Shown here: one piece after another, positions 63,099 through 64,000 of the stretch
How the letters are laid out: every line of letters starts with the position of its first letter
Numbering within the stretch: the stretch's first letter is position 1
NCBI RefSeq assembly: GCF_030341905.1
Contig: NZ_JATAAF010000001.1
Span: forward strand, 248,001 to 312,000
DNA: 64,000 bases
From: Porticoccus sp. W117
Lineage (GTDB): Bacteria; Pseudomonadota; Gammaproteobacteria; Pseudomonadales; Porticoccaceae
Reading direction: 5' to 3'
Translations under genes and position numbers: made by a program
The notes under the pieces: model-generated
The model's database searches: none
What the model was told of the DNA's origin: nothing
Seen by the model: the letters and a program-made list of their open reading frames with translations, nothing else

Positions 63099-64000
63099 TT
63101 AGACCTGATTTCTCAATGCCAGGTTATCGGGGTAAGGGTGCAAATAACGCTGTGAGCGAATGTAGTCGCTGCCGTACTGCTCAATGTGATGGCGCAACAG
63201 GGTGATCGGTGCCACCAGAGGCACCTGGCCGCGGCGATAGTTATCCACCACCTCGACGATGTCCTGGCGCAGGGGGCCGGGAACGGATTGTTTCAGGTAA
63301 CCGAGGATGTGCAGCAGTGTATTGGCGTGCCCCTTGCGCCGGGCCGGTTTGGCGATGGCGGCAAACAATTTCTGAGCATATTCATCAATCACCTGTTGCA
63401 GAGGCTCGTCATGGCCTTTGGCTAACATACGGCCAATATCTCGATAGGCGCTGTAGCTGTGGGCCATCACCAGGTATTTGTAGCGACTGTGGAATTGCAA
63501 CAGATTGTGGTAGCTGGGGCGGTTGCGAACTTGATGGCGATAGTCGTTGTGGGTGAACACCCGCAGAATAAAGTTTTCCCGCAAGTAAGGATCGTTGAGG
63601 CGCCCCTCCTCCTCAAGCGGCAACAACGGCCAGTGTTGCTGAACCGCTTTGGTAAACAGGCCCGCGCTTTTCTGTTCGCTGGGGTAGCCGTTTTCCCGAT
63701 ATACCTTGATGCGTTCCAGGCCGCAACTGGGGGAATTTTTCATCAGGATATAGCCGTCAAGGTCTGCCATCTGTGGCAGTTGCCCCTGAAAGCCGGCAAT
63801 CAGTTTTGCAGACAAGTCACCGGAGCCCTCGGAGAATTGAAGTTGCGGGCTTTCCGGGTCACCCACCAAGCGCATAGTAGGCCGTGGTATGCCAAACCCG
63901 GCAGCCACTTCCGGGCAGAAAGGCTTGAATTGAAAATACTCGGCAAGTGTTTGCAGGCACAATTTCGACTGGCTGTGACCACCGTTATAGCGCACCGGCT
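63099..64000 (-). CDS. DUF523-DUF1722 protein (YbgA-like), N-terminus outside window
   Basis: At least 299 residues, open to the window edge; only about the first 15 residues are missing, since VRYNGGHS is normally near residue 15. The DUF523 part (about 1-145 here) has FCPEVAAGFGIPRPTMRL and ILMKNSPSCGLERIKVY with a conserved Cys. The DUF1722 part has RENFILRVFTHNDYR, LLQFHSRYKYLVMAHS, KLFAAIAKPARRKGHANTLLHILGYLK and LHPYP. Its function is unknown; usually it is cotranscribed with photolyase, which is a relic here. Confidence 0.92.
   Translation of the reverse strand, partial: PVRYNGGHSQSKLCLQTLAEYFQFKPFCPEVAAGFGIPRPTMRLVGDPESPQLQFSEGSGDLSAKLIAGFQGQLPQMADLDGYILMKNSPSCGLERIKVYRENGYPSEQKSAGLFTKAVQQHWPLLPLEEEGRLNDPYLRENFILRVFTHNDYRHQVRNRPSYHNLLQFHSRYKYLVMAHSYSAYRDIGRMLAKGHDEPLQQVIDEYAQKLFAAIAKPARRKGHANTLLHILGYLKQSVPGPLRQDIVEVVDNYRRGQVPLVAPITLLRHHIEQYGSDYIRSQRYLHPYPDNLALRNQV

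Overview
The window is chromosomal DNA of a gammaproteobacterium. The gene order queA-tgt-secD-secF, the LexA, CRP and Zur sites of gammaproteobacterial type, and the family assortment (DUF6482, DUF6279, DUF748, DUF3299, MerC) point to a marine Cellvibrionales/Spongiibacteraceae-like lineage. The genus cannot be read from the sequence.

Layout. 1-354: end of valS. 0.47-11.7 kb: an OmpR-type response regulator, then a long minus-strand run (desaturase, FAD oxidoreductase, DUF1365, CFA synthase, DUF2878, DUF1295, a second CFA-family methyltransferase, histidine kinase, SDR, DUF6482), with a divergent pair (NTF2-like and chalcone-isomerase-like proteins). This looks like a membrane-lipid modification locus with its own two-component system. 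11.8-20.7 kb: TraB/GumN protein, a small membrane protein, SOS-controlled dinB, and a five-gene overlapping operon with an RND pump and a glycerate-kinase-like enzyme. 20.9-29.9 kb: an M14 carboxypeptidase split by an in-frame stop, a cyclic-nucleotide-binding protein facing a chalcone-isomerase/TonB fusion across a perfect CRP site, selO whose start codon lies inside a terminator hairpin, an AI-2E family transporter, and an LpxR-like protein with a TetR regulator sharing one operator motif. 30-43.4 kb: mostly housekeeping genes (HIT, proS, a lytic transglycosylase, DUF748, secF-secD, tgt, queA). yajC is missing from its usual place.

43.5-54.0 kb is a genomic island at tRNA-Leu(CAA). The 3' end of the tRNA is repeated 10.4 kb downstream, and a decayed integrase N-terminus sits next to the intact tRNA. 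The cargo is a 2002-residue autotransporter with two tandem-repeat arrays (exact 300 and 318 bp periods), a TIGR03032/DUF4915-like protein, a hybrid histidine kinase and a LuxR-type regulator.

54.3-60.4 kb is a zinc-starvation cluster: a Zur-like Fur protein, a COG0523 GTPase, a His-rich protein with a duplicated motif, a ZnuD-like receptor, DUF1826 and a MerC-domain protein. Three Zur-like palindromes lie at its promoters. Then come hipBA, a DUF3299 protein, a 62-codon relic of a DNA photolyase made only of its two ends, and a DUF523/DUF1722 gene that runs off the window.

Small intergenic palindromes of several families separate many operons. Start codons were moved from the longest ORF where a ribosome-binding site, a stop/start overlap or family length supported it. 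All family assignments come from reading motifs; no database search was run.
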